A stretch of 15,920 nucleotides of DNA from Roseovarius sp. UBA3070 (GTDB lineage: Bacteria > Pseudomonadota > Alphaproteobacteria > Rhodobacterales > Rhodobacteraceae): positions 22,883-38,802 of the forward strand of contig DFBW01000092.1 of NCBI GenBank assembly GCA_002366775.1, written 5' to 3'. Position 1 is the stretch's first letter. Each line of letters opens with the position of its first letter. A model generated the notes under the pieces. That model had not been told where the DNA came from. It ran no database searches and saw nothing but the letters and a program-made list of their open reading frames with translations. The position numbers were made by a program, and so were the translations under genes. Shown piece by piece: positions 6,832 to 15,515 of this stretch.

Positions 6832-8181
6832 TCAATCCTGAAGATTGGTTTCCAACCAATGCTCCAACCAGTGGATGTTGTACTCGCCAGAGAGAATATC
6901 CGGTTCCTGCAACAGGGCGTGAAACAGCGGCACGGTGGTATCGACACCATCCACGATCAGCTCGGACAGGGCGCGGTTCAGACGCGCCAAAGCCGATGCA
7001 CGATCACGACCATGCACAATCAGTTTGGCGATCAGGCTGTCGTAATAGGGGGGGATTTTGTACCCGTCATAAAGAGCAGAATCCATGCGCACGCCCAATC
7101 CGCCGGGGGCGTGAAACTGAGTGATCGTGCCAGGGCGTGGTGAAAATTCGGGCAGTTTTTCGGCATTGATGCGCACTTCGATGGCATGGCCATTGATCAC
7201 CAGATCATCTTGGGTGAAAGACATTGGCAGGCCTTCGGCCACGCGGATTTGTTCACGCACCAGATCGACGCCAAAGATGACTTCGGTGACGGGGTGTTCC
7301 ACCTGCAAGCGCGTGTTCATTTCGATGAAATAGAACTCGCCATTCTCATACAGAAATTCGATCGTGCCCGCGCCGGCATAGTCGATACGCGCCACAGCAT
7401 CGGCGCAGACCTTACCGATGCGGTCGCGTTCTTCTGGGGTGATTGAGGGGCCGGGGGCTTCCTCAAACACCTTTTGGTGGCGCCGTTGCAGCGAGCAATC
7501 ACGCTCTCCCAAATGCACGGCTTTGCCTTTGCCATCCCCAAACACCTGAATTTCGATGTGGCGCGGCGTGGTCAGATATTTCTCAATATAGACCTCGTCA
7601 TTGCCAAAGGCGGCTTTGCCCTCGGAACGCGCCGTCATAAAGGCATGTTCCATCTCATCGGCGTTTTGCGCGACCTTCATGCCGCGCCCGCCGCCGCCCG
7701 CCGTGGCTTTGATGATAACGGGATAGCCCATTTCCTCGCCCAGTTTTTTGGCCTCGCTCAAGGTGGGCACGCCACCGTCAGAGCCGGGAACGCAGGGCAC
7801 ACCAAGGTTTCTCATGGTGTCTTTGGCGGTGATTTTATCGCCCATGATGCGGATGTGTTCGGCGGTGGGACCGATGAACGCCAGGTCGTGATCTTCGACA
7901 ATCTGCACGAAGTTGGCGTTTTCCGACAAAAAGCCATAGCCGGGGTGAATCGCCTGAGCGCCGGTCACTTCGCAGGCGGCAATAATTGCGGGGATCGACA
8001 GATAGCTGTCGGTGCCCGAGGGCGGGCCGATGCAAACAGATTCGTCCGCCATGCGAACATGCATGGCATCACTGTCGGCCGTGGAATGCACCGCGACCGT
8101 CTGGATACCCATTTCACGCGCTGCGCGAATGACACGAAGGGCAATTTCGCCCCGGTTGGCGATCAGGATTTTTTCGAACAT
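6832..8181 (-). CDS. accC: Acetyl-CoA carboxylase, biotin carboxylase subunit
   Basis: AccC is an ATP-grasp enzyme that carboxylates the biotin carried on AccB using bicarbonate and ATP. This is the first half-reaction of acetyl-CoA carboxylase and of fatty-acid synthesis. The N-terminal domain starts FEKILIANRGEIALRVIRAA. The ATP-grasp glycine loop GGGGRGMK lies at 162-169. HLGERDCSLQRRHQKV (223-238) and EMNTRLQVEHPVTE (287-300) carry the catalytic and biotin/bicarbonate residues. The C-terminal domain includes AIEVRINAE (333-341). The 449 residues match the stand-alone bacterial subunit, with no fused carrier domain. It follows accB by 12 bp, so the two are expected to be co-transcribed and made in balanced amounts. 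The carboxyltransferase genes accA and accD are not in the window. Confidence 0.97.
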   Translation of the reverse strand: MFEKILIANRGEIALRVIRAAREMGIQTVAVHSTADSDAMHVRMADESVCIGPPSGTDSYLSIPAIIAACEVTGAQAIHPGYGFLSENANFVQIVEDHDLAFIGPTAEHIRIMGDKITAKDTMRNLGVPCVPGSDGGVPTLSEAKKLGEEMGYPVIIKATAGGGGRGMKVAQNADEMEHAFMTARSEGKAAFGNDEVYIEKYLTTPRHIEIQVFGDGKGKAVHLGERDCSLQRRHQKVFEEAPGPSITPEERDRIGKVCADAVARIDYAGAGTIEFLYENGEFYFIEMNTRLQVEHPVTEVIFGVDLVREQIRVAEGLPMSFTQDDLVINGHAIEVRINAEKLPEFSPRPGTITQFHAPGGLGVRMDSALYDGYKIPPYYDSLIAKLIVHGRDRASALARLNRALSELIVDGVDTTVPLFHALLQEPDILSGEYNIHWLEHWLETNLQD

Positions 8182-8193
8182 TGCAGCTGTGCC

Positions 8194-8679
8194 TTATTCG
8201 ATGATCATCAAAGGCGAGCCGTATTCAACAGCCGCGCCATCCTCGACCAGGATGCGTTTGACCGTGCCAGCGCGTGGCGCCGGAATATGGTTCATGGTTT
8301 TCATCGCTTCCACGATCAGCAATGTGTCACCTTCGCTGACCTGATCACCGACGTTCACAAACGAAGGCGAGCCGGGTTCGGCCTGCATATACACGGTGCC
8401 AACCATGGGGGAGGTGACCGCACCGGGGTTGTTGGCGGGGTCATCTGCCGGGCCTGTGGCCTCTTCAGCAACAGGAGCAGCGGCGGCGGGCGCAGGCATA
8501 GCCGCAGCAGGCATAGCGATGTGCGCGGCGACCTCTTGCTTGCGGCTGACGCGCACATTCAGGCTGTCGTTTTCGCCATAGTCGCGTTTGACCTGCAATT
8601 CAGTCAGGTCATTTTCGTTCAACAGTTCAGCCAGAGCTTTGATGAATATAACATCGGAGTCATGCGGGTTTTTAGGCAT
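8194..8679 (-). CDS. accB: Acetyl-CoA carboxylase, biotin carboxyl carrier protein
   Basis: AccB carries biotin between the carboxylase (AccC) and the carboxyltransferase. The N-terminal segment (about 1-50) is charged and probably helical. It is followed by an Ala/Pro-rich flexible linker (about 54-87), then the biotinyl domain (about 88-161). The biotinylated lysine is Lys127 in EAMKTMN. The length of 161 residues is normal. The ATG at 8677-8679 has a good GAGGA site about 7 nt upstream. An inverted repeat (8696-8723) lies just before that site, and TATAAG on the minus strand (8737-8742) could be a -10 box, though no good -35 is visible. A hairpin further upstream probably ends the preceding PAS-LuxR transcript, so accB likely has its own promoter. 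Confidence 0.96.
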   Translation of the reverse strand: MPKNPHDSDVIFIKALAELLNENDLTELQVKRDYGENDSLNVRVSRKQEVAAHIAMPAAAMPAPAAAAPVAEEATGPADDPANNPGAVTSPMVGTVYMQAEPGSPSFVNVGDQVSEGDTLLIVEAMKTMNHIPAPRAGTVKRILVEDGAAVEYGSPLMIIE

Positions 8680-8695
8680 CAGGTTCCTCGACCAT

Positions 8696-8723
8696 TGTGG
8701 TGGGTTAACGGAGCGTCACCACA
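8696..8723 (-). promoter_or_regulatory. Inverted repeat in the accB leader
   Basis: TGTGGTG and CACCACA form perfect 7-bp arms separated by 14 bases that include GTTAAC. On the minus strand the repeat ends about 6 nt before the GAGGA ribosome site of accB and lies downstream of the possible -10 box at 8737-8742. It could act as an mRNA hairpin that affects accB translation, or as a DNA operator. Only the symmetry is observed, and its function is inferred. Confidence 0.4.
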
Positions 8724-8761
8724 TTTCTTTTTTTCGCTTATAGGCCAAGCCTAAGCCTGAG

Positions 8762-8794
8762 AAAAGCGGGCATTTCACCCTTCGAAATGGGCCC
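8762..8794 (-). terminator. Probable terminator after the PAS-LuxR gene
   Basis: On the minus strand, CATTTC and GAAATG (plus-strand positions 8784-8789 and 8771-8776) form a 6-bp stem, extended by a GGG/CCC clamp (8768-8770 with 8792-8794) after a 2-base bulge. The hairpin is followed by CTTTTCTC. It begins about 40 bp after the stop of the regulator gene and lies before accB. The T-tract is short and interrupted, so termination may be partial. Confidence 0.45.
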
Positions 8795-8835
8795 TTTGGC
8801 AGCAGATTGCGAGGGGCGGGCAAATAAATTTAGTC

Positions 8836-9378
8836 TCACAGGGGCATCCCTGATAGTTTTGCCACCAATTCGGCCAGTTTTCGGGCTTGAAACTTTTCCA
8901 GTAAACGCGCGCGGTACACTTCGATGGTGCGATAGCTGAGCCCCAGTTCACGTCCGATTTCCTTGGAGGTCATGCCTCGGCACGTCAAGATTGCCACTTC
9001 GCGTTCGCGCTGTGTCAGGGCCACAAGGGGGCGGTCATCTGACAGATCCGCAAATGACCAGATGCCTTGGCGAAACGGATCTTCCGGCGTCAATGATTGG
9101 CCTCGTACCCGGCACCAGAACATGCTGCCGTCGCGCCTTCTCATGATCCGTTCATCGTTGTACCGCCCAGTCAGGCGCATCTGGGACAGGCTGCGCTTGC
9201 CAATACGGTTGTAGTCGTCAATCGACGGGTAAAACCTGGCCAGTGGCACTCCTGCAAATTCTTTGGGCGCGCCGCCGAATGTAGCGGCAAACAACTGATT
9301 GCATTGCTGAATGATCCGGTTTTCCAGAACACACAGGCCCACCGGGGCATGATCAAAGGCAATATCGCGTATATCCAT
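8836..9378 (-). CDS. PAS-domain LuxR-type transcriptional regulator
   Basis: This two-domain regulator has an N-terminal PAS sensor (about 5-113) and a C-terminal LuxR-type helix-turn-helix (about 118-175). The PAS part shows APVGLCVLENRIIQQCNQLF (11-30) and a PAC-like RRRDGSMFWCRVRGQSL (80-96). The DNA-binding part shows LTQREREVAIL (121-131), then GMTSKEIGRELGLSYRTIEVYRARL (135-159). There is no phospho-acceptor receiver domain, and the LOV-domain flavin-binding NCRFL-type motif is missing, so the ligand is unknown. Cys16, Cys26, Cys89 and Cys133 are present. I start at ATG 9376-9378, where the PAS domain begins, giving 180 residues. The frame stays open to an ATG at 9487-9489, which would add a basic N-terminus of 37 residues, and neither start has a strong ribosome site. 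It lies downstream of acs and upstream of accBC, so both are candidate targets. Confidence 0.88.
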   Translation of the reverse strand: MDIRDIAFDHAPVGLCVLENRIIQQCNQLFAATFGGAPKEFAGVPLARFYPSIDDYNRIGKRSLSQMRLTGRYNDERIMRRRDGSMFWCRVRGQSLTPEDPFRQGIWSFADLSDDRPLVALTQREREVAILTCRGMTSKEIGRELGLSYRTIEVYRARLLEKFQARKLAELVAKLSGMPL

Positions 9379-9602
9379 GGGTACGAGTATGGCCTTACGG
9401 GTCCACATGGGCAAACCCAAAGGCCGCGCCGTAAACCGCCAGATGGCCCGCCCAACCCGATGCCGCTTGAGCAAGGAAAAGGGCCGCATTTCCGGCGCTG
9501 ACCCTCAGAGTGGGGGCCGATGAACCGGGACACAGGCCCCTTCTAAGGGATGGTGCAGACACCTGAGACAACCAGCCTGTGCAGGCCATCGGTAAGTGTG
9601 AT

Positions 9603-11549
9603 CTAGCTTCCCATTCGGTTTTTGATCAAATCGTCCACCACCGACGGATCTGCCAAAGTTGAAGTGTCCCCCAATGACCCATAGTCATTTTCGGCGATCT
9701 TGCGCAGGATACGGCGCATGATTTTGCCAGACCGGGTTTTGGGCAGGCCGGGTGCCCATTGGATCAGGTCAGGGCTGGCGATTGGGCCGATTTCGGCACG
9801 AACATGGTTGCGCAGCTCGGTCTTTAGTTCATCGGTGTATTCTTCGCCAGCCATCAACGTGACATAGCAATAAATCCCCTGTCCTTTGATGTCATGCGGA
9901 TAGCCGACAACGGCGCTTTCGGCCACTTTGGGGTGGGCCACCAATGCGCTTTCGACCTCGGCCGTGCCCATGCGGTGGCCAGAAACGTTGATCACATCAT
10001 CAACGCGCCCGGTGATCCAATAATCGCCGTCCTCGTCCCGGCGACAGCCATCGCCAGTAAAGTAATACCCTTTGTAATCTGAGAAATAGGTCTGCATGAA
10101 GCGTTCATGATCCCCCCAGATGGTGCGCATCTGACCGGGCCAGCTGTCGGCGATGCACAGCACGCCTTCAACGCCGTTCCCTTCAATCACATCACCCGAA
10201 GTCGGCTCCAGCACCACCGGCTCAATCCCAAAGAACGGTTTCATCGCCGAGCCGGGCTTGGTGGCATGTGCACCGGGCAGGGGGGTCATCAGGTGACCAC
10301 CGGTTTCGGTCTGCCACCAGGTGTCCACGATCGGGCAGCGCCCGCCGCCAACCACGTCTGAATACCAGTTCCAGGCCTCGGGGTTGATGGGTTCACCCAC
10401 TGTGCCCAGTATTTTCAGGCTGCTCAGATCACAGGATTCCACAAAGGAATTGCCCTGGCCCATCAATGCCCGCAAAGCCGTGGGGGCCGTGTAGAACTGA
10501 TTGACCTTGTGCTTTTCGCACACCTGCCAGAAACGGCTGGCGTCCGGGTAGGTGGGCACGCCCTCAAACATCAGCGTCGTGGCGCCATTGGCCAGAGGGC
10601 CATAGACGATATAGCTGTGCCCGGTGACCCACCCCACATCAGCAGTACACCAGTAAACATCGCCGTCGTGGTAATCAAACACCAGTTCCTGGGTCATCGC
10701 CGCATAGGTCAGATAGCCCCCCGTGGTGTGCACCACGCCCTTGGGCTGTCCGGTCGAGCCTGAGGTGTAGAGGATAAACAGCGGATCTTCGGCATTCATT
10801 TCTTCGGGCGGGCAATCGGCACTGACCTTCTCGGCCTCCTCATGCCACCAGAAATCCAACCCATCACGCCATGCGATCTGATCGCCGGTGCGTTTGACCA
10901 CAAGGCATTTCACCTCGTTATAATCGTTCAGCAGGGCGAGGTTCACATTGTCTTTCAGCTTGGTCGCACGACCGCCGCGCGGGGCGTGATCTGCTGTCAC
11001 CACCAGTTTGGCATCACAGCCATTCACCCGCGCGCCCAATGCATCAGGCGAGAAGCCGGCAAAGACGATAGAGTGAATCGCACCAATGCGCGCACAGGCC
11101 AACATGGCATATGCGGCCTCGGGGATCATCGGCATATAGATGACCACGCGGTCGCCCTTGCCTACGCCCAATGCTTTGTAAACATTGGCTATTTTGCTGA
11201 CCTGATCGTGCAGCTCATTGTAGGTGATATGCTTGGCTGCCTCATCCGGGCTGTCGGGTTCCCAGATGATTGCGGTTTGGTCCCCGCGTGTGGCCAGATG
11301 CCGGTCAACACAGTTGGCGGCCACGTTCAGCGTGCCATCTTCAAACCATTTGATTGACACGTTGCCGAACTCATAGCTGACATTCTTCACCTTGGTAAAA
11401 GGTTTCATCCAATCAATGCGTTTGGCTTCATTGGCCCAGAACCCATCGGGATCTGAAATGGAGGCCGCATACATGGTGTCGTATGTCGCGGCATCAATAT
11501 GGGCGTTGGCCGAAAATTCAGCCGAGGGAGCGTGCGTTGTATTTGTCAT
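9603..11549 (-). CDS. acs: Acetyl-CoA synthetase (AMP-forming)
   Basis: Acs activates acetate with ATP to acetyl-AMP and then to acetyl-CoA, allowing growth on low acetate. The ANL-superfamily motifs are intact. The phosphate-binding loop [11 protein letters not shown] is at 261-271. WWQTETGG is at 411-418; its second Trp (412) limits the pocket to acetate in characterised Acs enzymes. [21 protein letters not shown] lies at 495-515. The C-terminal [11 protein letters not shown] (603-613) contains Lys609, the residue acetylated to switch the enzyme off in Salmonella. Length is 648 residues, normal for Acs. I choose ATG 11547-11549 because AAAGG precedes it by about 7 nt. A GTG at 11612 would add 21 residues rich in Pro and Asn. 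It lies 75 bp behind livF on the same strand, with a hairpin in the gap and only weak dyads (GCCTG-tg-CAGGC at 9575-9586) behind its stop. Confidence 0.97.
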   Translation of the reverse strand: MTNTTHAPSAEFSANAHIDAATYDTMYAASISDPDGFWANEAKRIDWMKPFTKVKNVSYEFGNVSIKWFEDGTLNVAANCVDRHLATRGDQTAIIWEPDSPDEAAKHITYNELHDQVSKIANVYKALGVGKGDRVVIYMPMIPEAAYAMLACARIGAIHSIVFAGFSPDALGARVNGCDAKLVVTADHAPRGGRATKLKDNVNLALLNDYNEVKCLVVKRTGDQIAWRDGLDFWWHEEAEKVSADCPPEEMNAEDPLFILYTSGSTGQPKGVVHTTGGYLTYAAMTQELVFDYHDGDVYWCTADVGWVTGHSYIVYGPLANGATTLMFEGVPTYPDASRFWQVCEKHKVNQFYTAPTALRALMGQGNSFVESCDLSSLKILGTVGEPINPEAWNWYSDVVGGGRCPIVDTWWQTETGGHLMTPLPGAHATKPGSAMKPFFGIEPVVLEPTSGDVIEGNGVEGVLCIADSWPGQMRTIWGDHERFMQTYFSDYKGYYFTGDGCRRDEDGDYWITGRVDDVINVSGHRMGTAEVESALVAHPKVAESAVVGYPHDIKGQGIYCYVTLMAGEEYTDELKTELRNHVRAEIGPIASPDLIQWAPGLPKTRSGKIMRRILRKIAENDYGSLGDTSTLADPSVVDDLIKNRMGS

Positions 11550-11586
11550 GACGAGCCTTTGTTGGTTTGGTTCGTTGTCAGTCGGT

Positions 11587-11614
11587 TTGTGTGTCCAGAC
11601 AGGCGGGCACACAA
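11587..11614 (-). repeat. Inverted repeat in the livF-acs gap
   Basis: TTGTGTG (11587-11593) and CACACAA (11608-11614) are perfect 7-bp arms with a 14-nt loop. No T-run follows on the minus strand, so complete termination is unlikely. It may be an RNA processing or attenuation point between the transporter genes and acs, or an operator for a separate acs promoter. Confidence 0.4.
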
Positions 11615-11624
11615 GGGGCCATCC

Positions 11625-12380
11625 TCAGATCGCCAGGTATTCTGCGCGGAGTGCTTCGTCTTCCAGGACTTCTGCGGCGGTGCCATCAAAAACGATGCCG
11701 CCCGTGTCCAGAATGACCGCGCGGTCTGATAGCTCCAGAGCGCGCACGGCGTTTTGTTCAACGATCACTGTGGTGATGCCTTGTTCTTTGATAATGTTGA
11801 GCGTCTTTTCAATCTCATCCACAATCACCGGGGCCAGACCCTCGTAGGGTTCATCAAGCAGCAGCACCTTGATGTCACGCGCCAATGCGCGCGCCACGGC
11901 CAGCATTTGTTGCTCACCACCAGACAGGGTTACGCCCTCTTGCTTGCGACGTTCCGCCAGGCGCGGAAACAGATCATACAGACGTTCCAGCGACCAGCCG
12001 ATAGGGGGCGCGATCTGCGCCAGTTGCAGGTTTTCTTCAACCGTCAGGCCGGGGATGATGCAGCGGTCTTCGGGCACAAGCCCGATGCCGGCCGCCGATG
12101 CCTCATGTGCAGACATGTTGTGAAGCGGCTGGTGATCCAGCCAAATTTCGCCGTGCTGTACCTGCGGGTTGGCCATGCGCGCAATAGAGCGCAGCGTGGT
12201 GGTTTTGCCAGCCCCGTTGCGGCCCAGAAGGGCAAGAATTTCGCCCTCATGTACGTTAAAGCTGATGCCCTGCACGATGTAGCTTTCACCGTAGTAAGAC
12301 TTCAAATCCCAGATCGACAGGTAGGCGGGCGCTGTTTCAGCCACGTTGCGGTTCTTTGAGAAATCCGGTTTGACGTTCAT
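11625..12380 (-). CDS. livF: HAAT-family ABC transporter ATP-binding protein (LivF-like)
   Basis: This is one of two cytoplasmic ATPases powering the importer encoded by this operon. Walker A is GRNGAGKTT (53-61), the ABC signature is TLSGGEQQ (151-158), and Walker B is VLLLDEP (172-178). The switch region reads VIVEQN (205-210), with Gln209 at the usual His position, as is normal for LivF. The 251 residues include about 15 extra at the N-terminus compared with E. coli LivF. ATG 12378-12380 has a good AAGGAG upstream. It follows livG by 11 bp. The substrate of the system is not determined by the ATPase. LivF-type proteins also serve importers of amides, urea and other solutes. Confidence 0.93.
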   Translation of the reverse strand: MNVKPDFSKNRNVAETAPAYLSIWDLKSYYGESYIVQGISFNVHEGEILALLGRNGAGKTTTLRSIARMANPQVQHGEIWLDHQPLHNMSAHEASAAGIGLVPEDRCIIPGLTVEENLQLAQIAPPIGWSLERLYDLFPRLAERRKQEGVTLSGGEQQMLAVARALARDIKVLLLDEPYEGLAPVIVDEIEKTLNIIKEQGITTVIVEQNAVRALELSDRAVILDTGGIVFDGTAAEVLEDEALRAEYLAI

Positions 12381-12391
12381 GATCTCTCTCC

Positions 12392-13147
12392 TTACGCGCT
12401 CTCGCCAAGATACGCTTCACGCACCTTGGGATGGCCTTTGATGTTGTCGGGCGTGTCTTCCACCAGCGGGGTGCCTTGGGCCAAAACGGTGATCCGTTCT
12501 GCCAGGGAAAACACAACATGCATATCATGTTCAATGATTGCGATGGTGATGTCACGCTCTTCTTTGATCTGCTTGAGCAGGTCGATAGTGGCGTTGGTGT
12601 CGGCGCGGGCCATGCCGGCAGTTGGTTCGTCCAGCAACAACAAGCGTGGATTTTGGGCCAGACACATGCCGATTTCCAACCGGCGTTTGTTGCCCCGGCT
12701 CATCGCGGCCGAGTGATCATGACGCGCATCGGCCATATTCAGGCTTTCCAGCATATGTTCGGCCTGCTCGATGATCTCTTTTTCGTTCTCGGTATGCTCG
12801 ATCGCGTGCAGCCGAAAGGCGCCATCGCGCCGCGCAAAGATCGGGATCATCATATTTTCGATCACACTCAGATCGCCAAATATCTCAGGAGTTTGAAACA
12901 CCCGCGAAATGCCCATCTGGTTGATCTCAAACGGCTTGCGCCCCAGGACGGACTGCCCGTCAAACATGACCGATCCGGTGTCAGGCACCAGCTTGCCAAC
13001 CAACACATTCAGCAAGGTGGATTTGCCCGCCCCATTGGGGCCGATGATGGCGTGCACGGTTTGGTCTTGCACGCTGAGGTTCACATCCCCCAGCGCTTGC
13101 AGGCCGCCAAAGCGTTTGTTGACGTTTTTGACTTCAAGAATTCCCAT
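12392..13147 (-). CDS. livG: HAAT-family ABC transporter ATP-binding protein (LivG-like)
   Basis: This is the second ATPase of the importer, expected to form a heterodimer with the LivF-like protein. Walker A is GPNGAGKST (36-44), Walker B is LLLLDEPTAGM (169-179), and the H-loop His is His207 in IIEHD. The signature segment is MSRGNKRRLEIGM (149-161), where typical ABC proteins have LSGGQ and common LivG proteins have a variant ending in GQQR. The central Gly152 is kept but the motif otherwise differs. The region around EIGMCLAQNPRLLLLDEP resembles the UrtD-type branch more than E. coli LivG, by recollection of motifs only. The 251-residue length is normal. ATG 13145-13147 is preceded by AAGGAG, and livM ends 12 bp upstream. 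Confidence 0.93.
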   Translation of the reverse strand: MGILEVKNVNKRFGGLQALGDVNLSVQDQTVHAIIGPNGAGKSTLLNVLVGKLVPDTGSVMFDGQSVLGRKPFEINQMGISRVFQTPEIFGDLSVIENMMIPIFARRDGAFRLHAIEHTENEKEIIEQAEHMLESLNMADARHDHSAAMSRGNKRRLEIGMCLAQNPRLLLLDEPTAGMARADTNATIDLLKQIKEERDITIAIIEHDMHVVFSLAERITVLAQGTPLVEDTPDNIKGHPKVREAYLGESA

Positions 13148-13159
13148 CTTAACGTCTCC

Positions 13160-14386
13160 TTATTCTGCAGGGGTGGAGTGAGAGGCTTTGTCTGCATCGT
13201 CATCCGTCTTTTTGCGACGGAACAGCCGCGAGATACGTTGCCCCCCTTCAACCAGCCCGCCGGGCAGGAAGATGATAACCACCATGAAAAGCACACCAAG
13301 GCTAAGGTGCCAGCCCTTGCCGACGAAGAAGTGCAGCACGCCGACGATGGCGTCCTCCAGCCCGTCGGGCATGAAGCTGAGCCATTGGTGCAGAACCGAG
13401 TCGTTGATTTTCGACAGGATGTTCTTGAAATACTCGTTGAAGCCCGCGCCCACGATAGGGCCGATCAGCGTGCCGACACCCCCAAGAATGGCCATGATCA
13501 CGATCTCGCCCGAGGCGGTCCAGTGCATACGCTCGGCCCCCGCCAGAGGATCCATCGAGCTGAGCAAACCGCCAGCCAGACCCGCATAGATGCCCGAGAT
13601 AACGAAGGCTGCCAGAGTGTAAGGCTTGGTGTTCAGGCCGGTATAGTTCATCCGCTGCTGGTTGGATTTCACCGCCCGCAGCATCAAGCCAAACGGGCTG
13701 CGGAAAATGCGGATCGACACATAAAACGAGATCAGCATGATGAAAGCGCACAGGTAATACCCGGCGTTGAAAGTGAAGAGCCAAGAGCCGATTTCAAGCT
13801 GAACGCTGTCTCGCATGGCGATGCCAAAGAAGTTGGTCACCGGCAGTGAGCCTTCACTGGAGACCGCGCCGCCCAGAATACGAGGGTCATTCAGCGACAG
13901 CTGCAACCCGGTTTCGCCATTGGTCAGGTTATAGCTGGACGCAGGGTTGCCCAGCACCGAGTAGGCCAGATTGTAACACATCTGCGCAAAGGCGAGTGTC
14001 AGGATCGAGAAGTAGATCCCCGAGCGCCGCAGGCTGACATAGCCGATCAGCAGGGCAAAGACGCCTGAGACAACCATCGATAGCAGGATCGCAGGAATAA
14101 CGTTCATGCCGATCAGTTTGAACATCCAAACTGCCGAATATGATCCTATCCCCAGAAAGGCCGCGTGCCCAAAAGAGAGGTAACCCGTGAGGCCAAAGAG
14201 GATGTTGAACCCGATGACAAGGATGCCAAAGATGACAAAGCGTTGCATCAGATCGGGATACCCGGCGTTGAACATCTGCGCCATCGATGACCCCTCAGGA
14301 AAGGGGTTCAGGATGAAGGGCGCGAACAGGGCCATGATGGCCACGATGATCAGCAGGGTCGTGTCTTTTTTGTTCAGTCCGAGCAT
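13160..14386 (-). CDS. livM: HAAT-family ABC transporter permease (LivM-like)
   Basis: This inner-membrane permease, a partner of the LivH-like protein, has several hydrophobic helices spread over 408 residues, including about 9-26, 50-68, 98-117, 206-226, 257-276 and 362-377. The family block [20 protein letters not shown] lies at 64-83. The cytoplasmic coupling loop [23 protein letters not shown] is at 230-252, and [17 protein letters not shown] at 299-315. A basic, then acidic, tail (390-408) ends the protein. A periplasm-sized insert lies between about 146 and 200. The start ATG 14384-14386 uses a GGAGG located inside the last codons of livH, and the two genes are only 3 bp apart, so translation is coupled. 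Livs of this length are common in alphaproteobacteria. Confidence 0.94.
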   Translation of the reverse strand: MLGLNKKDTTLLIIVAIMALFAPFILNPFPEGSSMAQMFNAGYPDLMQRFVIFGILVIGFNILFGLTGYLSFGHAAFLGIGSYSAVWMFKLIGMNVIPAILLSMVVSGVFALLIGYVSLRRSGIYFSILTLAFAQMCYNLAYSVLGNPASSYNLTNGETGLQLSLNDPRILGGAVSSEGSLPVTNFFGIAMRDSVQLEIGSWLFTFNAGYYLCAFIMLISFYVSIRIFRSPFGLMLRAVKSNQQRMNYTGLNTKPYTLAAFVISGIYAGLAGGLLSSMDPLAGAERMHWTASGEIVIMAILGGVGTLIGPIVGAGFNEYFKNILSKINDSVLHQWLSFMPDGLEDAIVGVLHFFVGKGWHLSLGVLFMVVIIFLPGGLVEGGQRISRLFRRKKTDDDADKASHSTPAE

Positions 14387-14389
14387 GGC

Positions 14390-15421
14390 TTAATCCTCCA
14401 TCACGCCCTTGCGGCCCATAAGGCCTCGGGGGCGGGTCAGAATAATGATGATGGCGACGAGATAGATGATGATCTGGTCAATGCCGGGGAAGATGTTTTT
14501 GACCTCATTCATTGAGGCAAAGCTCTCCAGGATACCCAACAGGAACCCGGCCAGAACCGCACCCGGCAAAGAGCCCATGCCCCCCACAACCACCACCACG
14601 AAGCTGAGAACCAGAAAGTCCATGCCCATGTGATAATTGGGGGAATTGATCGGTGCATACATCACACCTGCCAGCCCGGCCACCGCCGCGGCGACCCCAA
14701 ACATAATGGTAAAGCGGCGGTCAATATTGATGCCCAGCAGCTCAACTGTTTCCCGATCAGCCATGCCTGCGCGTACAACCATGCCGAAGGTGGTGAATTG
14801 CAAAAAGGCAAACACCCCGCCGATGATCAGTGCCGAGAAGGCAAAATACACCATGCGCCAGTAGGGATAGATGATGGCGTTGGCTTCATATCCCAACAGG
14901 ACACCGAAATCAAAGCTGCCACGGAACACTTCGGGTGCGCCGGTAGGGATCGGGTTGGCACCGTAGATTGCCTTGATCACCTCTTGCAGCACGATCGCCA
15001 GACCAAAGGTCACAAGGATCTGGTCGGCATGTGGACGTTTGTAGAAATGTTTGATCAGCCCACGCTCCATGATGAAGCCGATGGCAATCATGATCGGGAT
15101 GGAAAACAGGATCGCAAGTGGCACGGCCCAGTCGATGATGGCAGCACCTGTTTCGGGGCCAAACCAGCTTTCGATATAGGTCAGTTTGACCTTCAGGGGG
15201 TTGCCCAGGAAATCGGTTTTGGTTTCGTCGATCACCTCATAGCTGGCGTTCAGGATTTTTGACAAGGTCACGGCGCAGAACGCCCCGATCATGAACAAAG
15301 CGCCGTGGGCAAAATTGACCACGCCCAATGTGCCAAAAATCAGCGTCAGACCAAGGGCGATCAGCGCATAGGCCGAGCCCTTGTCGAGGCCGTTGAGAAT
15401 TTGAAGAAGAATTGCGTCCAT
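14390..15421 (-). CDS. livH: HAAT-family ABC transporter permease (LivH-like)
   Basis: This is an inner-membrane permease of 343 residues. The N-terminal family block is GLDKGSAYALIALGLTLIFG (11-30), followed by TLGVVNFAHGALFMIGAF (31-48). Further helices lie near 98-118, 135-152, 190-210, 240-255, 268-298 and 315-329. The coupling loop FGMVVRAGMADRETVELLGIN covers 212-232. Residues about 55-95 form a hydrophilic insert not present in E. coli LivH, which is shorter, so the external face may be larger. I start at the ATG at 15419-15421, preceded by GGTGGG. A GTG three codons upstream (15428-15430) is an alternative. It is the first permease gene after the binding-protein gene, separated by 94 bp with a strong hairpin. 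Confidence 0.94.
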   Translation of the reverse strand: MDAILLQILNGLDKGSAYALIALGLTLIFGTLGVVNFAHGALFMIGAFCAVTLSKILNASYEVIDETKTDFLGNPLKVKLTYIESWFGPETGAAIIDWAVPLAILFSIPIMIAIGFIMERGLIKHFYKRPHADQILVTFGLAIVLQEVIKAIYGANPIPTGAPEVFRGSFDFGVLLGYEANAIIYPYWRMVYFAFSALIIGGVFAFLQFTTFGMVVRAGMADRETVELLGINIDRRFTIMFGVAAAVAGLAGVMYAPINSPNYHMGMDFLVLSFVVVVVGGMGSLPGAVLAGFLLGILESFASMNEVKNIFPGIDQIIIYLVAIIIILTRPRGLMGRKGVMED

Positions 15422-15474
15422 TGTTCCCACCCATGGGTTAGAGAAGCGGTGGTAAAACCGATTGGGTTAGAAGT

Positions 15475-15505
15475 GTCCCGGCCCACATGTTTCAGGGGCC
15501 GGGAC
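15475..15505 (-). terminator. Strong hairpin between the binding-protein gene and livH
   Basis: GTCCCGGCCC (15475-15484) pairs with GGGCCGGGAC (15496-15505) in a perfect 10-bp stem with an 11-nt loop. It lies 10 bp after the binding-protein stop on the minus strand. There is no T-run behind it, so it probably stops or stabilises only part of the transcripts. Such a structure would allow more binding protein than permease to be made, as known for other ABC importer operons. Confidence 0.6.
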
Positions 15506-15515
15506 GAATGTTTGA

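Noticed and set aside
7474..8754. Plus-strand 426-residue open frame opposite accC and accB
   Set aside because: It is His/Gly/Arg-rich with no recognisable family, and it mirrors two certain genes. It arises from codon bias of the opposite strand.
12431..13849. Plus-strand 472-residue open frame opposite livG and livM
   Set aside because: It spans a gene boundary on the opposite strand, has low-complexity His/Gln/Asp-rich content and has no start context. It is a shadow of the liv genes.
14630..15262. Plus-strand 210-residue open frame opposite livH
   Set aside because: It has shadow-type composition (His, Gln and Asp-rich) within a certain membrane protein gene.
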